A DNA stretch of 64,000 nt from Parafrankia sp041008525 (GCF_041008525.1 NZ_JBFLUG010000007.1:1-64000); one strand, 5' to 3'. Shown: positions 9,253 to 22,957, counted from the first letter of the stretch. Notes: generated from the letters alone by a model not told the origin. A program made the numbers and translations.

Positions 9253-9489
9253 CGCCGACACCCTGCTTTCCTGTGGTCCGCGCGTACCCGCGCCCCAGCT
9301 AGTTACCTGAAGTGATACTCCAACTACCGAAAGAAGGGGTGGAGGGCGGCGGAGCGTGGCGCCCACACCGAGCCACCCGGGGCGGGGTCGCCGGCTTCCC
9401 GTCAGTACAGGGCGACACGAACACCCGACCGGCGCTGACACGGCCACGCATCACCACAACTACAGAGAGACTCTCTACTATCACTTTCC

Positions 9490-10824
9490 GTGCCTCTACC
9501 TCGCAGATCGCCCGCCCTGACCGCACCGACCGCGACTGACCAGGACGCGACTGCCCCGCGGGTGCTCCTGCTGCACACCACGACACCGCATCCGGACGCC
9601 GCGCGTCACCTCGCCGCCGTCGCCGCCGGCCTGCGGGCGGGCGGCGCCGAGGTGACGCGACTGGCCGCCCGCGAACAGGCCGAGCGGTCCGCTCCGGCCC
9701 CGACAGCCGGGGAGGCCGGAGCGACCAGGACAGCCGGGGCTCGGCTGCTTCGCCGGACCGGTCAGCCGGGGGTCGATCTGGCGTCCCGCCTCCGCACGGT
9801 GTGGTCGGCCGCGGCCGGAGCACGGGCACTGGGCCCCGTGGACAGCGTTGTCGCCGGACACGTCACGCTTGCTCCGGCCGCGGCCGCCGCCGCCCGACTG
9901 ACGGGCGCGAGCCGGGTGCCCGTCCTCTTCCACGGCGTCGACATGTGGACGATGCGCCCGCATCTGCGCCTTCTCCTCCGCCACGACCCCCTGCTCTACC
10001 CGGTGACATCCAGCTCGTTCAGCGCGGGGGCGCTGTCACCGGTACGGATGGGAGCGATCATCCCGCCAGGTCTGGAGCACCAATGGCGCGAGACCCTGCT
10101 CGCCGAGGCGGCGCGCCGCCGGCCGCTGCCGCCGATGCCCACGGTCCTGAGCGTCTTCCCGCTCGGTGACTGGGAGTCCAAGGGGCTGACCACCCTGGTC
10201 GACGCACTCGACAGCGCGGCCGCCGTGCTCGGGCCGGTGCGGCTGGTGATCGCGGGAGCCGGGCCGGCACCCGGGGCCCTGCACTCCATCGTCGCCGCGC
10301 GCAAGCACACGACACTGTGCGAGGACCCCCGTGACGCGGCCCTCGCCCGGCTGTACGCGACCGCTGACCTGTTCGCGTTGTGTACCCGAACCCGCACCAG
10401 GCCGCCGGTGAGCGGCGAGGCGCACCCGACCGCGCTGCTGGAGGCGCAGCTCGCGGGCTGTGCGGTCATCGGCCCCGCTCAGGGCGGGTCACCGGACGCC
10501 TATCAGCGGGGTGCCACCGGATGGACCCCGGCCGACGAGTCGGTGCCCGCGTTGGCCCACATCCTGGAGGATCTGCTCGCGGACCGCGCGCGGCTGGCCC
10601 GCGCCGGCCGACTGGCCAGCGACTGGGCACGGAGCGTCACCGACCCCGACGATCACATCCGGGCCGTCTTCGCCGCCCTGCTCGGACGTCAGCCACAGGC
10701 CCGCACCGACAGCGAAGCAGCGGGCCAGGAACTCACCGGCCCGCCCGCCCCCCGCTCCCCGGAGTCTCCCGCGCCCCACGGGTCCCGGGGGCCGACCGAG
10801 GAGGCCCCGGCCGGCCGCTCCTGA
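9490..10824 (+). CDS. Family 4-like glycosyltransferase
   Basis: A 444-residue GT-B glycosyltransferase starting at GTG. The N-terminal half contains RVLLLHTTTPHPD and an HGVDMW segment; the C-terminal nucleotide-sugar domain has SVFPLGDWESKGL, VIAGAGPAPG and the donor-binding EAHPTALLEAQLAGCAVIG, equivalent to the E(x7)E motif of GT4 enzymes. The last 40 residues are Pro-rich and disordered. A 6+1+6 inverted repeat, AGAGAGACTCTCT, lies about 25 bases upstream near 9463-9475 and could be an operator. It converges directly with the next methyltransferase; the stop codons abut. Confidence 0.78.
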   Translation: MPLPRRSPALTAPTATDQDATAPRVLLLHTTTPHPDAARHLAAVAAGLRAGGAEVTRLAAREQAERSAPAPTAGEAGATRTAGARLLRRTGQPGVDLASRLRTVWSAAAGARALGPVDSVVAGHVTLAPAAAAAARLTGASRVPVLFHGVDMWTMRPHLRLLLRHDPLLYPVTSSSFSAGALSPVRMGAIIPPGLEHQWRETLLAEAARRRPLPPMPTVLSVFPLGDWESKGLTTLVDALDSAAAVLGPVRLVIAGAGPAPGALHSIVAARKHTTLCEDPRDAALARLYATADLFALCTRTRTRPPVSGEAHPTALLEAQLAGCAVIGPAQGGSPDAYQRGATGWTPADESVPALAHILEDLLADRARLARAGRLASDWARSVTDPDDHIRAVFAALLGRQPQARTDSEAAGQELTGPPAPRSPESPAPHGSRGPTEEAPAGRS

Positions 10825-11838
10825 TCAGGCCTGGGCCGCGGCCTGTCGGACGAGCTCCGGCACCCGCGGGAACACGGCCTGCTCGTAGCGGCGAATCGCG
10901 ACCAGCAGCCAGCTGCCCGCGGCGTCCGCCGGGGCCTGTCCAGCAGCCGGACGGCCGTCAAGATTCTGCAGCCGGACGTCGCCGAACCCGGCACGTTCGA
11001 CCAGTTCGACCAGGTGGCCGGCTTCACGCGGGTGGTGTTCTGGGAGGTACCTGCCCCGCGGGCGCGCCGCCGGCCCTGAGGGCGGGGGCGGCGCGGATTC
11101 CGCCTGCGTGGTCGGTGGCTGCGTGGTCGGTGGCTGTGGGCGGCCGCCGACGGGGCCCGACACGCTCGCCCGGAGGACGAGACACCCGCCGGGGCGCAGG
11201 CTCGTCCACACCGACGCCAGCAGGGCGGAGAGGTCCTCGTCGTCCAGCTGCGTGGCAAGGGTCAGGGAGACCGCGATGTCGACCCGGCGGCCGGATCCGA
11301 AGAACTCCCGAGGAGTCCGGTAGTCGATGTTCACCGCATGGTTGAGGACGCGCGCGCAGGCGAGGACACCACGCGAGACGTCCACCGCCTCTACCGACCA
11401 GACCCGGCCGGCCACCGCGCGCGCCAGGTAGCCGGGGCCGCAGCCGACGTCGAGCAGGTCCTGCTCGGGCGCCAGGTACGGCTCGAGCACATCCCGGACA
11501 AACATGTCGTGGGCACCGCGGTCGCGGTGTGCGGACCGGTCCGGGCGCTGGCCTCGGGGGTGGTGTGCGGCGAGGCCCACCAGCCGCAGGGCCAGCCCTG
11601 GCCGCCGCGGACCGGGCGTCACGCTGACGAGCAGGCGGACCCACCTGGCGCCGAGGAAGGTCCGCCCGCCGGTTACCGCGAGAAGCAGTGATCGGAGGCG
11701 GGAGAGGCGCAGGTGTGCCGCACAATCACCGTCAGTAGGCTGTATATCGCCGTCGCCGTCAGGGAGTCCGGGAGCCACAGGTCCTTCCGGACCGCCTGAC
11801 CGCTGCCTCACAGGGTCCGACCCTGACAGGACGGACAC
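10825..11838 (-). CDS. Class I SAM-dependent methyltransferase
   Basis: A methyltransferase with motif I LLDVGCGPGYLARAV, the acidic residue in VEAVDVSRG, motif II/III around IAVSLTLATQLDDED and LRPGGCLVLRASV. A Pro/Gln/Thr-rich insertion with PPTTQ repeated twice follows, and the protein ends in a helical segment. The GTG at 11838 gives 337 residues; the first 100 are less conserved-looking, so a later start is possible. It abuts the glycosyltransferase stop on the other strand and lies 32 bases downstream of rpoD. The substrate is unknown. Confidence 0.75.
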   Translation of the reverse strand: MSVLSGSDPVRQRSGGPEGPVAPGLPDGDGDIQPTDGDCAAHLRLSRLRSLLLAVTGGRTFLGARWVRLLVSVTPGPRRPGLALRLVGLAAHHPRGQRPDRSAHRDRGAHDMFVRDVLEPYLAPEQDLLDVGCGPGYLARAVAGRVWSVEAVDVSRGVLACARVLNHAVNIDYRTPREFFGSGRRVDIAVSLTLATQLDDEDLSALLASVWTSLRPGGCLVLRASVSGPVGGRPQPPTTQPPTTQAESAPPPPSGPAARPRGRYLPEHHPREAGHLVELVERAGFGDVRLQNLDGRPAAGQAPADAAGSWLLVAIRRYEQAVFPRVPELVRQAAAQA

Positions 11839-11870
11839 ATGAAGTCAACGAACGACTACAGCGAGTTTGA

Positions 11871-13049
<1,179 letters not shown>

Positions 13050-13089
13050 GGGCGGAATCTCGTCACTTCCTTCTCGGGATCGACCCAGG

Positions 13090-15054
13090 TTACGCGGCAC
13101 CTACGCCCCGCTCCCGGAGTTGGAGCTTGTGCTGTTCCAAAGCAATCAGCTCACCGAACGCACGGTTGAAGGCATCAGTGTCGGATGTCGGGTTGAGCCG
13201 CTGTACCTGCGACTTCACTTCCCTGATCCGACGGGTCACATGCAGCTCCTGAACACGCGACATCTGTTCGTCGACGTAGCGGTCGTCCACATCGTGGTCG
13301 CACAGCACTCCCTCGACCGCGAGCGCGAGGACGAACCGCCGCAGCTCCTCGTCCGGAATCACGTCCACGACCGCACCGGCCCAGCCGAACGGATCACCGG
13401 CCGCGTACAGCCCCGCGCACACCCCGCCCGCGGCGGCGATCGCCTCGCGGACCGCGCGATGCGCGGGAACAGTGAACAGCTCGGCGGCGAGCGTGTCGAA
13501 CAGCGGGCCGGCCAACCCCGGGTACTGCAGGGCGAGCTTGAGAGTCTCCCGCTCGACGATGACGACCGCCTCGTCCGGCGCGGCCTCGAGCTGCCTGCGC
13601 CCCGCCGCGCGCGCCCCGCCACCACCGTCGACACCCGGGGCACCACCCTGGCCACCCGTGGCCACGGCACCGCTCGCGCCGGAGGGCCTGGCCGTGCCAC
13701 CGCCGCCAGCCGAAGCCTTCGCGCGGTGCTGCCCAACCCGGTCGACCACGAACCGCTCGTCCAGGAAGCCGAGCCAGCGGTCCAGGTTCACCGCATAGCG
13801 ATGCCGGATACCGGTGTCCTTGAGCCGGTTCACCAGCGGCGCGGCGGCGTCCAGCGCGGCGAGGCGGCCCTCGGTGGTGTTCAGGTCGTAGCGGTCGATC
13901 ACGCCGCGGATCGCGAACTCGAACAGCGGCTGCCGGCTGGCCACGAGGTCGCGCACCGCCGCGTCGCCATGCTGCGTCCACAGGTCGCACGGGTCGAGCC
14001 CGTCCGGCTGTACCGCTACATAGGTCTGGGTGACGAACCGCTCCTCGTACTCGAAGGCCCGCATGGCGGCGGCCTGCCCGGCCTTGTCCCCGTCGAAGGT
14101 GAAGATCACTTCGCCGGGACGGGAGTCCGAGTCCATCAACAGCCGGCGCACGATGGCGACGTGGTCGCCACCGAAGGAGGTCCCGCAGCTCGCGACGGCC
14201 GTGGTGACGCCCGACAGATGACAGGCCATGACGTCGGTGTACCCCTCGACGACCACCACCTGGTAACGGCGGGCGATGTCACGCCGCGCCAGGTCGGCGC
14301 CGTAGAGGAGCTTCGCCTTCTTGAACAGCGGCGTCTCCGCCGTGTTGAGGTACTTCGGCCCGGCGTCGGGACCATCGGCGAGGCGCCGGCCGCCGAAGCC
14401 GACGACCTCACCGCCGAGATCACGGATCGGCCACAGCAGCCGGTGGTGGAACCGGTCGATGAGCCCGCCGCGCCCGCCGCGCTTGGCAAGACCGGCCAGC
14501 TCCAGCTCCTCCGCCGTGAAGCGGCGCGCGAGCAGGTGCCGGGTCAGCGCGTCCCAGGACGCGGGCGCGTAGCCGAGGCCGAACTGCTCCGCCGCCGACC
14601 GGTCGAAGCCGCGGGAGGTGAGGAACTCCCAGCCGGCGCGCGCATCCGGAGAGGAGTGGAGCTGCTCGGTGTAGAACTCGGCTGCCAGCCGGTGGGCCTC
14701 CAGCAGGCGCTGCCGCTGACTCGTCACCGCCCGGCTGGTGGTGCCCCCACCCTCGTAGGTCAGGGTGATTCCGGCCCGGCGGGCGAGGCGCTCGACCGCC
14801 TCCGGGAAGCTGAGACCGTCAATCTTGCGGACGAAGGCGTAGACGTCGCCGCCCTCGTTGCAGCCGAAGCAGTGGAAGAACCCGACCGAGGGCCGGACGT
14901 TGAACGACGGCGACTTCTCGTCGTGGAAGGGACACAGCCCGACCAGGCTGCCGCCGCCGACCGGGCGGAGCTGGACATGATCACCGATGACGTCCGCGAT
15001 GTTCGACCGCTCCCGTACGAGAGCTATGTCAGCGTCGCGGATGCGCCCGGCCAC
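13090..15054 (-). CDS. dnaG: DNA primase
   Basis: Makes RNA primers for replication. The 654-residue product has the N-terminal zinc ribbon (CPFHDEKSPSF then CFGCNEGGD), the catalytic TOPRIM domain (VVVEGYTDVMA for the conserved Glu, FTFDGDKAG for the Asp pair), and a C-terminal helicase-binding region. A Gly/Ala-rich linker (about 460-490) precedes the C-terminal domain. It starts at GTG (15054) with GAGGGA five bases upstream. The dgt gene that precedes dnaG in many actinobacteria is absent here. Confidence 0.97.
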   Translation of the reverse strand: MAGRIRDADIALVRERSNIADVIGDHVQLRPVGGGSLVGLCPFHDEKSPSFNVRPSVGFFHCFGCNEGGDVYAFVRKIDGLSFPEAVERLARRAGITLTYEGGGTTSRAVTSQRQRLLEAHRLAAEFYTEQLHSSPDARAGWEFLTSRGFDRSAAEQFGLGYAPASWDALTRHLLARRFTAEELELAGLAKRGGRGGLIDRFHHRLLWPIRDLGGEVVGFGGRRLADGPDAGPKYLNTAETPLFKKAKLLYGADLARRDIARRYQVVVVEGYTDVMACHLSGVTTAVASCGTSFGGDHVAIVRRLLMDSDSRPGEVIFTFDGDKAGQAAAMRAFEYEERFVTQTYVAVQPDGLDPCDLWTQHGDAAVRDLVASRQPLFEFAIRGVIDRYDLNTTEGRLAALDAAAPLVNRLKDTGIRHRYAVNLDRWLGFLDERFVVDRVGQHRAKASAGGGGTARPSGASGAVATGGQGGAPGVDGGGGARAAGRRQLEAAPDEAVVIVERETLKLALQYPGLAGPLFDTLAAELFTVPAHRAVREAIAAAGGVCAGLYAAGDPFGWAGAVVDVIPDEELRRFVLALAVEGVLCDHDVDDRYVDEQMSRVQELHVTRRIREVKSQVQRLNPTSDTDAFNRAFGELIALEQHKLQLRERGVGAA

Positions 15055-15897
15055 CGAATCCCTCCCTGGTCACGTCCGGCGGGCCCGCCATCGCGGGCTC
15101 CGATGTCACTGGATAGACGGCGCCACCCCGCCTGGGGTTGCGCACCGCGGGTATCTCGTGTCCGGTCACCTGGTACGACGCGGCCAGCGGCCCGGCCCAC
15201 CCGGGGCGCCCTCGCCGCCGACCGGACGGAACCGCTGATGACGTCGGTGTCAACGGTCCTTTCGCGTGATGGTACTTGTCATCCGACCGACAGTGGCGAT
15301 CATGCCACGCGCGGAGCCGGTGGCGACCGCCTCTCGCCCCGACGGAGCGCGCTGTCCGGGCCGCACCGCCCGAGCCGCGCCGCGGGACGACGCCCGGCAC
15401 CGTCCGGCACACCCTCGCGAAGACCATGATGCGACACAGGCCACATCGGAAGCCACCGACGAACCATGCTCATCACTCCAGTGTCGCGCCACGACCCCAT
15501 CCCATCCCAAACGCAGCCGGCAGCGATCACAGCGTACGTCGTTTTTTGCTGGTCACAGCACCCTCTGCGGTGGTCGGCCCGTCAGTGCCCCACTCCGGGG
15601 GCCCGCGGGCCGGGCACGCGAGGGGGACCACCCAACGGGTTGACGACCTGTGTTCTCCCACTGTGCGGGCGACACGCCGGTGCGCGCGAGACGAACCAGA
15701 CCCGTTCGAGGGTGTTCAGTCTCTCACCCAGAGTGAGATTCCGATCATTGGGGCAGGTCACAGGCCCATGTCAGCGGGGTCATACCACTCGCTGACCACG
15801 AAGCTGAGCGTATCGAGGCGATTCTCGTACCTACGTCGATCGCAACAACGATACTTTGGGCGCACCCCGTTCCCCCAACTCGGCCCGGAGGCCCGCC
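15055..15897. other. Large divergent intergenic region, dnaG / small membrane gene
   Basis: 843 bases without a convincing gene. Visible elements are a perfect TTGACA on the minus strand (15248-15253) that lacks a good -10 for dnaG, a T6 tract at about 15541, and a TCTCAC-N5-GTGAGA inverted repeat (15722-15738). A GATACT hexamer (15851-15856) could be a -10 for the plus-strand gene. GC content is lower from 15500 on, as in regulatory DNA. No known RNA family was recognised. Confidence 0.5.
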
Positions 15898-16053
15898 GTG
15901 GACAAGATCGTCAAGTACGGTGCGATCGCGTTCCTCATCTTTTTCATCGTCACCGCACCGGACAGCGCCGCGAGCATCATCGACCGGGTGTTCGGGTGGC
16001 TTGAGGACATCGGGAACGGAGCGTCTGAGTTCGTGACAGACACAGCCCTGTGA
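15898..16053 (+). CDS. Small membrane protein upstream of PH-domain gene
   Basis: A 51-residue protein starting at GTG (MDKIVKYGAIAF) with GGAGGCCC ending 7 bases upstream. It has one membrane segment (about 7-22) followed by a short amphipathic C-terminus (DRVFGWLEDIGNGASEF). It lies 40 bases before the PH-domain gene on the same strand. I do not recognise a family name. The ribosome binding site, GC-rich third codon positions and hydrophobic profile support a real gene. The function is unknown; it may act with its membrane neighbour. Confidence 0.72.
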   Translation: MDKIVKYGAIAFLIFFIVTAPDSAASIIDRVFGWLEDIGNGASEFVTDTAL

Positions 16054-16093
16054 TCCGGCCCCTCCCCGGCCCGGCGTCTGCGACACTTCGATC

Positions 16094-16633
16094 GTGGTGA
16101 GACTCCAGCTTCCAGACCCAGCGCTGCGGGACACCAAGTACCTCGCGTCCCAGGAACGCCTGGTCATGATGGTGCGGCTGCACTGGGCCATCATGCTGCC
16201 GGTCCTCCTGCAGACACTGGGCGCGGCGCTGCTCGCCCTCGCCGTGAACGTCCTCCTGACCTTGGAGGACATCGACACGGGCCCCATCACCACAGTGCTG
16301 TGGTGGTTCGCGCTCTTCATGATCCTCCGAATGCTCTGGAAGATCGCGGACTGGCACTTCGACCACCTGATGATCACAGACAAGCGTCTGCTGAAGGTGT
16401 CGGGCATCTTCTTCCGCAAGGTCCAGACGATGCCACTGTCGAAGATCACCGATCTCACCTACAACCGGGACCCGCTCGGGCGGCTCCTCGGGTACGGCGA
16501 GTTCGTCGTCGAGTCAGCCGGCCAGGACCAGGCTCTCTCGAAGATCAGCTTTCTTCCCCGGCCGGACCGGCTCTACCTCACCCTGGTCGACATGACCTTC
16601 GGTGGCGGCCCGTCCCCGGCCGGCGACGACTGA
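16094..16633 (+). CDS. Bacterial PH-domain membrane protein
   Basis: A 179-residue protein of the bacterial PH-domain (DUF304/bPH2) type. Two adjacent membrane helices (about 32-55 and 66-84) are followed by HFDHLMITDKRLLKVSGIFFRKV and LSKITDLTYNRDPLGRLLGYG, the strand pattern and G-x-G turn characteristic of these PH-like domains. It starts at GTG GTG. Such proteins are membrane-associated with unknown ligands. The small membrane gene upstream is probably co-transcribed, and a hairpin terminator follows at 16765-16788. Confidence 0.82.
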   Translation: MVRLQLPDPALRDTKYLASQERLVMMVRLHWAIMLPVLLQTLGAALLALAVNVLLTLEDIDTGPITTVLWWFALFMILRMLWKIADWHFDHLMITDKRLLKVSGIFFRKVQTMPLSKITDLTYNRDPLGRLLGYGEFVVESAGQDQALSKISFLPRPDRLYLTLVDMTFGGGPSPAGDD

Positions 16634-16764
16634 CCCCTCACGGTCAGCCGCCGCCCTCGCCCCGCCTCCGGGCCAGCCCTCGTCTCCGGGCCGGCCTCCT
16701 GCCTGCGCCGAGCCCCTCGTCCCTGACCGGCCGAGGGGCCGGCCGCGCATGCGGACACGCAGAA

Positions 16765-16788
16765 AGCCCCGCCTGGCGCGGCGGGGCT
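16765..16788 (+). terminator. Hairpin terminator after PH-domain gene
   Basis: AGCCCCGCC / GGCGGGGCT form a perfect 9-bp stem with a 6-base loop (16774-16779). There is no T tract, as is common in actinobacteria. Confidence 0.65.
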
Positions 16789-16854
16789 CTCAGGGGACGC
16801 TCTCGGGCTCTTGTGGGGCTGAGGACAGGCAGGGGTCGGCTGTCACGGGCCTGG

Positions 16855-16891
16855 CCCCGTCGGCGCGCCCGCGAGGGGCGCGCCGACGGGG
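16855..16891 (-). terminator. Strong hairpin terminator of transketolase gene
   Basis: A perfect 16-bp stem (16855-16870 with 16876-16891) and 5-base loop, starting 7 bases beyond the tkt stop. No T tract follows. Confidence 0.78.
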
Positions 16892-16897
16892 CGTTGC

Positions 16898-18781
16898 TCA
16901 GCGAAGCAGACCGCGCGCGGCCTCGACGATGTGCGGAGTCGAGATACCGGCGAAGTCCAGCAGCTCGTCGGGGGTACCGGATCCGGGCAGTTCGGTGACC
17001 GACAGGTGGGCGAGCCGCACGGAGACGTCGCCGTCCCGCAGGGCACTGGCGAGACCTTCCAGCACGGCGCCGCCGATGCCGCCCTCGGCGTAGTGGTCCT
17101 CGGCGACGACCAGCCGGCCGCCGGTCGCCCGCGCGGCCTCGGCCAGGGTCGCGGCGTCGACCGGCTTGATCGAGTACAGGTCGATCACCCGGGCCGACAC
17201 ACCCTCGGCGGCCAGGACGTCCGCCGCGGCCAGGCAGTGGTGCAGGGTGACGCCGGCGCCGATCAGCGTGACGGTGTCGGCGTCCGAGCTGCGCAGGACC
17301 TTGGAGCCGCCCGGCACGAACTGCTCGTCGGGCCCGTAGAGAACCGGGTAGGCACCGCGGGTGGTCCGCAGGTAGCTGACGCCGCGCAGGCCGGCCATGA
17401 CCTCGACCAGCTTCGCGGTGGACGTCGCGTCGCTCGGGTACAGCACGGTCGACCCGCCGACCGCCCGCATCATCGCGAGGTCCTCGAGCGCCATCTGGGA
17501 CGGGCCGTCGGCACCGATCTCCACGCCGGCATGCGACCCGGAGAGCCGGATGTCCGCCTGCGAGATGGCCGCCATCCGGATGAAGTCGTACGCCCGGGAC
17601 AGGAACGCCGCGAAGGTCGAGGCGAACGGGACGTAGCCGCGCACCGACAGCCCGACCGCCGCGGCGACCAGCTGCTGCTCGGCGATGAAGATCTCGAAGA
17701 ACCGGTCCGGATGGGCCTTGGTGAAGTCCTCGGCGTAGGTCGAGTTGCTGACCTCCGCGTCGAGCGCCACCACGTCCGTCCACGCCCCGATCGCGGCCAG
17801 GGCCTGGCCGTACGCCCGCCGGCTGGCGACCTTGGCACCGAGCTCGTAGGTCGGCAGGGTGAACGCCGGACGGGCCTGGTGCTCCGGCCGCGCCAGGTCG
17901 GCAGGCGGCACCGGGCCACGCACGCGCAGGTTGCGCTCGCCGCCGAGCTCGACGATCGCCCGCTCGGCCATGTCGCCGGTCAGCGGCTTGCCGTGCCAGC
18001 CCTCGACGTCGGCGATCTCGGAGAAGCCCTCCCCCTTGCGGGTGCGGGCCAGGATCACGGTGGGCCGCGCCGCGTCCTCTGCGTCGGCGAGGGCGGCGTC
18101 GATCGCACCCAGGTCATGGCCGTCGACCACCAGGGCACGGGCACCGAAGGCCTCGACCCGGCGGGCGTAGGCGGCCATGTCCCAGCCGAGCTCCGTCGGC
18201 CCACGCTGGCCGAGCCGGTTGACGTCCACGATGGCGATCAGATTCGACAGGCCGTAGAAGGAGGCCTTGTCCAGCGCCTCCCACATCGAGCCCTCGGCCA
18301 TCTCGCTGTCGCCGCAGACCACCCAGACCCGGTAGGGCGTCCGGTCCAGGAACTTGCCGGCGAGCGCGACCCCGACGGCGTCCGGCAGGCCCTGGCCCAG
18401 CGACCCGGTCGCGACGTCCACCCACGGCAGCACCGGGGTCGGGTGGCCCTGCAGGCGGTGGCCGAACCGGCGGTAGCCGGTCATGAGCTCCTCGTCGGAG
18501 ACCACGCCGACAGCCTTGAACATCGAGTAGATCAGGGGCGACGCGTGCCCCTTGGAGAAGATCAGATGGTCGTTCGCGGGATCGTCGGGGTTGTCCCAGT
18601 CGTAGCGGAGGTGCCGCGCGAGCAGCACAGCCATGACGTCCGCGGCGGACATGGAGGATGTCGGATGGCCGGAGCCCGCCGAGGTGCTGCTGCGGATCGA
18701 GTCGACGCGCAGCTGCTGCGCGAGTTCCTGAACCGTCTCCAGGTCGGCGACTCCAACCACTTCGGACACGGGAGTTGCCAC
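16898..18781 (-). CDS. tkt: Transketolase
   Basis: Thiamine diphosphate enzyme of the pentose phosphate pathway. Motifs include GSGHPTSS, the ThDP-binding GDSEMAEGSMWEA, the FIAEQQLVAAAVG region carrying the catalytic Glu, and the SGSHAGVEIGADGPSQM loop. I set the start at the GTG at 18781 (MATPVSEVVGV), six bases after AAGGAG, giving 627 residues; an ATG at 18802 would add seven. It is shorter than the usual ~700-residue bacterial enzyme and resembles the compact transketolase type. The gene stands alone with its own terminator. Confidence 0.93.
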   Translation of the reverse strand: MATPVSEVVGVADLETVQELAQQLRVDSIRSSTSAGSGHPTSSMSAADVMAVLLARHLRYDWDNPDDPANDHLIFSKGHASPLIYSMFKAVGVVSDEELMTGYRRFGHRLQGHPTPVLPWVDVATGSLGQGLPDAVGVALAGKFLDRTPYRVWVVCGDSEMAEGSMWEALDKASFYGLSNLIAIVDVNRLGQRGPTELGWDMAAYARRVEAFGARALVVDGHDLGAIDAALADAEDAARPTVILARTRKGEGFSEIADVEGWHGKPLTGDMAERAIVELGGERNLRVRGPVPPADLARPEHQARPAFTLPTYELGAKVASRRAYGQALAAIGAWTDVVALDAEVSNSTYAEDFTKAHPDRFFEIFIAEQQLVAAAVGLSVRGYVPFASTFAAFLSRAYDFIRMAAISQADIRLSGSHAGVEIGADGPSQMALEDLAMMRAVGGSTVLYPSDATSTAKLVEVMAGLRGVSYLRTTRGAYPVLYGPDEQFVPGGSKVLRSSDADTVTLIGAGVTLHHCLAAADVLAAEGVSARVIDLYSIKPVDAATLAEAARATGGRLVVAEDHYAEGGIGGAVLEGLASALRDGDVSVRLAHLSVTELPGSGTPDELLDFAGISTPHIVEAARGLLR

Positions 18782-19158
18782 ACCAGTCTCCTTCGTCAGC
18801 ATTGTGCTGGTCTTCGGTTGTCCTGGTCGGGCCGGTGAGGCGAGCCGGCGCCGCCGGCCGACACCGCAGCCGTCGTGACGCGGCCCCACGCAGGTCGAGT
18901 GTCGTCTGTGCCGCGGGCCGGCCGACCCGGCGCCTGACGCCTGTCGCACTACCCCGTCACTCCGCGATCCGAACCGTACCAGCACGCAGGGCCTGTCACA
19001 CCGGTGGAAAGCCGGCCTTCGTCACACCGGCGACACCCCGGCGGCACCCGGCCGGAGGTCGAACGCACCGGCGGGCCCGGGTCCGGTGACCCGCGGGTGG
19101 CGGTGATCACCACCGGCAGCGCGTGCCGTCGCCCGGACGGGGGTGCCGGGCCGCGGGG
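18782..19158. other. Intergenic region upstream of transketolase
   Basis: About 377 bases between the DUF218 gene stop and the transketolase start, both minus strand, so it should hold the tkt promoter. A TACGGT hexamer on the minus strand near 18974 is a possible -10, but no matching -35 is convincing. A GTCACACCGG direct repeat occurs near 18996 and 19020. No gene seen. Confidence 0.4.
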
Positions 19159-19845
19159 TCAGACGGCCGGAGTATGGGCCCCGGCCGGGGAGGCCCGGTG
19201 GAACAGCTGGTAGAAGCGGTAGCCGATGCCCTCGCGGAGGATGTAGCGGACCTGGGTCCCGAAACCGCGGTTCGCCGGGCCCTTCGTCGCCGGGGACGTC
19301 ACCGTCTCTATCCCCAGGTCCGTGGCGATCGCGCGGGAACGCAGGCTGTGCCAGCGGTCGGTCACCACCACCGCGGACCCCCACTGCCGGCTGTCCATCA
19401 GACCGGCCACCGCGGTCAGCGACGACAGGGTGTCCCGGCCCTGCGGGACAGCCATCACGGCACTCGCCGGCACGCCGTGGTCACGCAGGTAGGCCGCGGC
19501 GGCCTCCGCCTCGGTGAACCGGTCGCCCGGCTGGTTGCCCCCCACGGTGATCACCCGGGGCGCGACGCCGGCCCGGTAGAGCTCCAGCGCGTGGTCCAGC
19601 CGGGCCGCGAGGATCGCCGACGGGCGGCCGTCGTACTGCGAGGCACCCAGCACGATCAGCGCGTCGGAGGCCCGACGGTCGTCGTCCCGGCCGACCCACC
19701 ACACCTCCCCGAAGGTCGCGGCGGATCCGGCGACCAGCAGCATGACGATCATCAGGACGACCCGCAGGGTCCAACGCCACCAGGGAACCCGAAACCAGGA
19801 CGCCGAGGGCGGACGGGGCAGAAACCGCCGAGGGGACAGGTCCAC
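19159..19845 (-). CDS. YdcF/SanA-like DUF218 membrane protein
   Basis: A 228-residue protein with an N-terminal membrane anchor (about 27-45) and a DUF218 domain: ALIVLGASQYDGRPS, ARLDHALELYRAG, ITVGGNQPGDRFTEAEAA, and VVVTDRWHSLRSRAIA. SanA/ElyC-type members of this family affect envelope integrity and lipid-carrier metabolism, but the biochemistry is not established. It starts at GTG 19845, 58 bases downstream of glyQS on the same strand. Confidence 0.85.
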   Translation of the reverse strand: MDLSPRRFLPRPPSASWFRVPWWRWTLRVVLMIVMLLVAGSAATFGEVWWVGRDDDRRASDALIVLGASQYDGRPSAILAARLDHALELYRAGVAPRVITVGGNQPGDRFTEAEAAAAYLRDHGVPASAVMAVPQGRDTLSSLTAVAGLMDSRQWGSAVVVTDRWHSLRSRAIATDLGIETVTSPATKGPANRGFGTQVRYILREGIGYRFYQLFHRASPAGAHTPAV

Positions 19846-19903
19846 GCGATGTCACGTTAGCCGCAGCGGACCTGTTCAAACCCCCCGGCCGGATCCTGCG
19901 CCC

Positions 19904-22957
<3,054 letters not shown>

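Noticed and set aside
15248..15253. TTGACA as the dnaG promoter
   Set aside because: It is a perfect -35 hexamer on the minus strand, but no acceptable -10 lies 16-19 bases downstream, so I did not call a promoter.
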